The translations under genes and the position numbers were made by a program. Below, piece by piece: positions 23,113 through 25,679 of a stretch of DNA of 25,679 nt. The stretch lies in the NCBI GenBank assembly GCA_002505185.1, contig DAUP01000041.1, positions 1 to 25,679 on the forward strand, in the 5' to 3' direction. This stretch comes from Ferroplasmaceae archaeon UBA567. Lineage in GTDB: Archaea > Thermoplasmatota > Thermoplasmata > Thermoplasmatales > Thermoplasmataceae. The notes below the pieces were generated by a model. That model saw only the letters and a list, made by a program, of their open reading frames with translations. It searched no databases and was not told the DNA's origin. How positions within the stretch are numbered: position 1 is the first letter of the stretch; each line of letters begins with the position of its first letter.

Positions 23113-25206
23113 ATGATTAACCAGGATATAGAGGCAGACAATATTAAGCGGCAATGGGTGGATTTCTTTGACCGTTACGATTACAATGACCAGATCAATA
23201 AACTTCGAAGCGACTATCCTGAGGTAAAATCCCTGTATATTTCATACAATGATTTGTCTGGCTATAGTTCAGAATTCATTGAGGGGTTGATGAAAGACCC
23301 CTATTATTATCTGACTATTGGAGAATTTTACATCAAGGAAACACTGGGTATTACCTACAGTAAAGTGAGACGTATAAATATCAGGCTGGAAAATATCCCA
23401 GAGGTAAGCGGTATAAAATATGAAATACGGAATGTTAGAAGCAGCAATGTAAATTCATATATATCCATAAATGGGATAATAAGGAAGAATACAGAGGTAT
23501 TGCCACGGTTGCAGTATGCCGCATTCAAGTGCCCTGCGTGCGGTGAACTTACAGTTGTTCCTGAAGATATACAGAAGCTTTTCGAACCTACAGCCTGCCA
23601 GGCATGTGGATGGAATAAGGGAAAGCTCAAACTTATCCCGGAAGAATCAGAATTTGTGGACACCCAGAAGCTGGAAATACAGGAAAACCCTGATACAATA
23701 GATGGAACTTCACAGCCACAGAGGCTTACACTAATTATTGAGGATGACATCACCGGTAAAATATACCCCGGTGACAGGGTAAACGTATATGGCATATTAA
23801 AGGCTGATGAAAAACATATAGGAAACACAATGTTGACCGAATATAACATATATCTAAATGTGAACAATTTCAAAAAGGAAACAAGAGACTTTGAAGAAAT
23901 TAAAATTAACGATGAGGATGAAAAGAAAATCAGGGAATTGGCAAAGGAGCCAAATATACTGGATAAACTGGCAAGATCTATTGCACCTTCAATTTATGGC
24001 CTTGAAGTAATCAAAAAATCTCTTGTACTCCAGCTTTTTGGTGGTGTTAGAAAGATAATGAAGGACGGAACTCATATTAGGGGAGATATACACATACTCA
24101 TGATAGGGGATCCGGGAACTGCAAAATCCCAACTTTTGCGGTACATGACTTTCGTTTCGCCGAGAAGTGTATTTGCTTTCGGAAAGGGATCAAGCGCTGC
24201 AGGATTAACTGCGGCTGCAGTAAGAGATGATTTTGGGGAGGGCAGATGGACACTTGAAGCGGGTGCACTGGTTCTTGCGGATAATGGTTTTGCTGCTATA
24301 GACGAACTTGACAAGATGGACAAGAATGATACTGCATCTATGCATGAAGCCATGGAGCAGCAGTCAGTCACAATATCAAAGGCAGGCATAATGGCCACAC
24401 TTAAATCCCGATGCTCAATACTTGCGGCTGCCAATCCCCGGTTCGGAAGGTATGATCCCATGAAAACAATAGCAGAACAGACAGAATTTCCTGCTCCTCT
24501 GCTCTCGAGGTTTGACATAATTTTTAAGCTGATTGATACTCCCAATAGAGAAATAGATGATAAGCTTGCGGAACATGTGCTTAAAACCAACAGGCTGGGT
24601 GAAATTTACAGGAGTCTTGAAAACAGTAACCTTGACATAAATATTCCTGATGAGGAGAATTTTTTAGCAGAACTGGACAAAGATCTCATAAGGAAATATG
24701 TTTCATATGCAAAAAACAGAATATTTCCAAGGTTAAGCGATGAGGCTATCAGCATATTAAAGGAGGAGTATGTAAAAACTCGCGCCAGTGGCATAGATTC
24801 AGTGCCAATAACTGCCAGGCAGCTTGAATCCACCATAAGGCTAGCAGAAGCTTCCGCAAGGGCAAGACTATCTCCCATTATCACAGTGGAGGATGCTCTG
24901 CTTGCAAAGGGTGTTGTGGACTATTACCTTAAGGAGGTGTCTGCCATGAATGGTCAGGTAGATATAGACATACTGAATACGGGAATAAGCACTAAGCAGA
25001 GAACGGAACTTGAAATCGTTTTATCAGTGATTAAGGAAGCAAAGGAAAGTATGGGTGAACAGAAAAAAGCACCCGATATTGAAACCGTTATAGAGATGTT
25101 GAAGCAGAAAGGAATAAGCAGGGAAAGGGCTGAAACCGATCTCGCAAGATTAAAAAGTGATGGATTTATTTATGAACCCTCAAATAAAAGGGTGGATGTG
25201 ATTTGA
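23113..25206 (+). CDS. mcm: MCM replicative DNA helicase
   Basis: ATP-driven hexameric 3'-5' helicase that unwinds DNA at archaeal replication forks. The 697-aa product is full length and has no intein. The N-terminal domain (about 1-260) includes the zinc-binding C140/C143 and C162/C165. The AAA+ domain shows Walker A GDPGTAKSQ (332-340, Lys338), the helix-2 region FAFGKGSSAAGLTA, Walker B AAIDELDKM (Asp397/Glu398), sensor 1 Asn441 (AANPRFGRYDP) and the arginine finger LLSRFDIIF. A winged-helix domain closes the C-terminus (about 620-697). The next gene begins directly after its stop, so they are cotranscribed. Confidence 0.96.
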   Translation: MINQDIEADNIKRQWVDFFDRYDYNDQINKLRSDYPEVKSLYISYNDLSGYSSEFIEGLMKDPYYYLTIGEFYIKETLGITYSKVRRINIRLENIPEVSGIKYEIRNVRSSNVNSYISINGIIRKNTEVLPRLQYAAFKCPACGELTVVPEDIQKLFEPTACQACGWNKGKLKLIPEESEFVDTQKLEIQENPDTIDGTSQPQRLTLIIEDDITGKIYPGDRVNVYGILKADEKHIGNTMLTEYNIYLNVNNFKKETRDFEEIKINDEDEKKIRELAKEPNILDKLARSIAPSIYGLEVIKKSLVLQLFGGVRKIMKDGTHIRGDIHILMIGDPGTAKSQLLRYMTFVSPRSVFAFGKGSSAAGLTAAAVRDDFGEGRWTLEAGALVLADNGFAAIDELDKMDKNDTASMHEAMEQQSVTISKAGIMATLKSRCSILAAANPRFGRYDPMKTIAEQTEFPAPLLSRFDIIFKLIDTPNREIDDKLAEHVLKTNRLGEIYRSLENSNLDINIPDEENFLAELDKDLIRKYVSYAKNRIFPRLSDEAISILKEEYVKTRASGIDSVPITARQLESTIRLAEASARARLSPIITVEDALLAKGVVDYYLKEVSAMNGQVDIDILNTGISTKQRTELEIVLSVIKEAKESMGEQKKAPDIETVIEMLKQKGISRERAETDLARLKSDGFIYEPSNKRVDVI

Positions 25207-25509
25207 TTGAATGACATAAACATGAAAATCCTTAATATCAATGGCGAGGTAATGCTCGCAGCAGCAGACAGCGAACTTATGAACAGGGACCTGAGAGAGG
25301 GAAAGTTGCATCTTAATGTTAAACCGGAATTTTATGGGGAAATGAAAGTTTCTGAACAGACATTCATTTCATCCCTTGGCATATGCACCATAGCAAACCT
25401 CGTAGGTGAACATGTGGTAAATGCAGCAATTGATGCAAACTATATAGACAAAGAGAATATAATAAAAATAGATGGGGTACCACATGCACAGCTTGCAAAG
25501 ATTGTATAG
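25207..25509 (+). CDS. DUF424 family protein
   Basis: 100 aa, an archaeal conserved protein of unknown function. The family pattern is clear: EVMLAAADSELMNRDLREGKLHLNV, FYGEMKVSEQTF, ANLVGEHVVNAAIDANYID and a final GVPHAQLAKI. In the frame, TTG 25207 touches the mcm stop codon and has GTGAT 5 nt upstream as a possible ribosome site. ATG 25222 (MKILNINGEVML) is the alternative and gives 95 aa. Cotranscription with mcm fits the housekeeping role often inferred for this family, but no function is shown. Confidence 0.85.
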   Translation: MNDINMKILNINGEVMLAAADSELMNRDLREGKLHLNVKPEFYGEMKVSEQTFISSLGICTIANLVGEHVVNAAIDANYIDKENIIKIDGVPHAQLAKIV

Positions 25510-25559
25510 TTAATTATTTAAATAACCCTCAGTATATGTCGTGAATTATATTATTAACT

Positions 25560-25679
25560 ATGAAAGTAAATGATGCCCTCAACCAGAACTTTATTCTGAA
25601 ACTATTCAATATATCAATAGAACGGATTAAATACAAAATGGAAGAGAGCCATACAATCAAATGCTCTTCCATGGTAGTG
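25560..25679 (+). CDS. Start of an unidentified gene, cut by the window end
   Basis: An open frame of 40 codons begins at ATG 25560 (MKVNDALNQNFILKLFNISI, then ERIKYKMEESHTIKCSSMVV) and runs off the window. An AT-rich TATTTAAATAA about 38 nt upstream could be its promoter. Too short to assign. Confidence 0.5.
   Translation, partial: MKVNDALNQNFILKLFNISIERIKYKMEESHTIKCSSMVV

Overview
The window looks like the chromosome of an acidophilic, cell-wall-less archaeon of the order Thermoplasmatales (Ferroplasma/Acidiplasma-like). The reasons are AT-rich DNA, archaeal housekeeping genes (fibrillarin-like methyltransferase, archaeal AspRS, MCM helicase, DUF424), a tRNA gene without an encoded CCA, and TATA-like boxes 22-38 nt upstream of start codons, which implies leaderless or short-leader mRNAs. 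The genus is an inference.

Left flank (1-8132) is ordinary chromosome: flpA, a 93-aa unknown, a possible 43-aa ORF running into the 3' end of aspS, aspS on the minus strand, a PLP-dependent trans-sulfuration enzyme, an NfeD/ClpP-class membrane protein whose catalytic dyad appears to be lost, a ROK-family sugar kinase and a radical SAM protein. Right flank (22951-25679) is also core chromosome: tRNA-Thr(GGU) on the minus strand, divergent from mcm, then a DUF424 gene, then the start of a gene cut by the window edge.

Between them (about 8133-22966, 14.8 kb) is an integrated genomic island. An 18-bp perfect direct repeat marks both ends. One copy lies in the 3' end of the intact tRNA-Thr gene and the other lies 9 nt beyond the radical SAM stop codon. 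A tyrosine recombinase gene sits next to the tRNA. A 12-bp inverted repeat lies 4-5 nt inside each core, so the excised circle would carry a symmetric attP. Excision would restore a convergent radical SAM / tRNA-Thr locus.

Island cargo is sparse and looks metal- or stress-related: a CDF cation exporter, a 4-TM membrane protein, a possible small Cys-rich protein, and a two-gene operon encoding a His/Cys/Met-rich SHOCT protein and a DUF302-methyltransferase fusion. There is also a truncated hsdM and a 5'-truncated MFS transporter. The rest is a graveyard of insertion sequences. Two nearly complete two-gene elements of an IS256/MULE-like type (IS-A, IS-B) and a third broken one (IS-C) lie head to tail and share the same 8-bp junction sequence. 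A fourth fragment (IS-D), two near-identical copies of a 276-bp non-autonomous element, and pieces of IS110-, IS3-, IS4- and possibly IS605/TnpB-type elements complete the set. IS-B differs from IS-D by one base in a homopolymer, which truncates its transposase.
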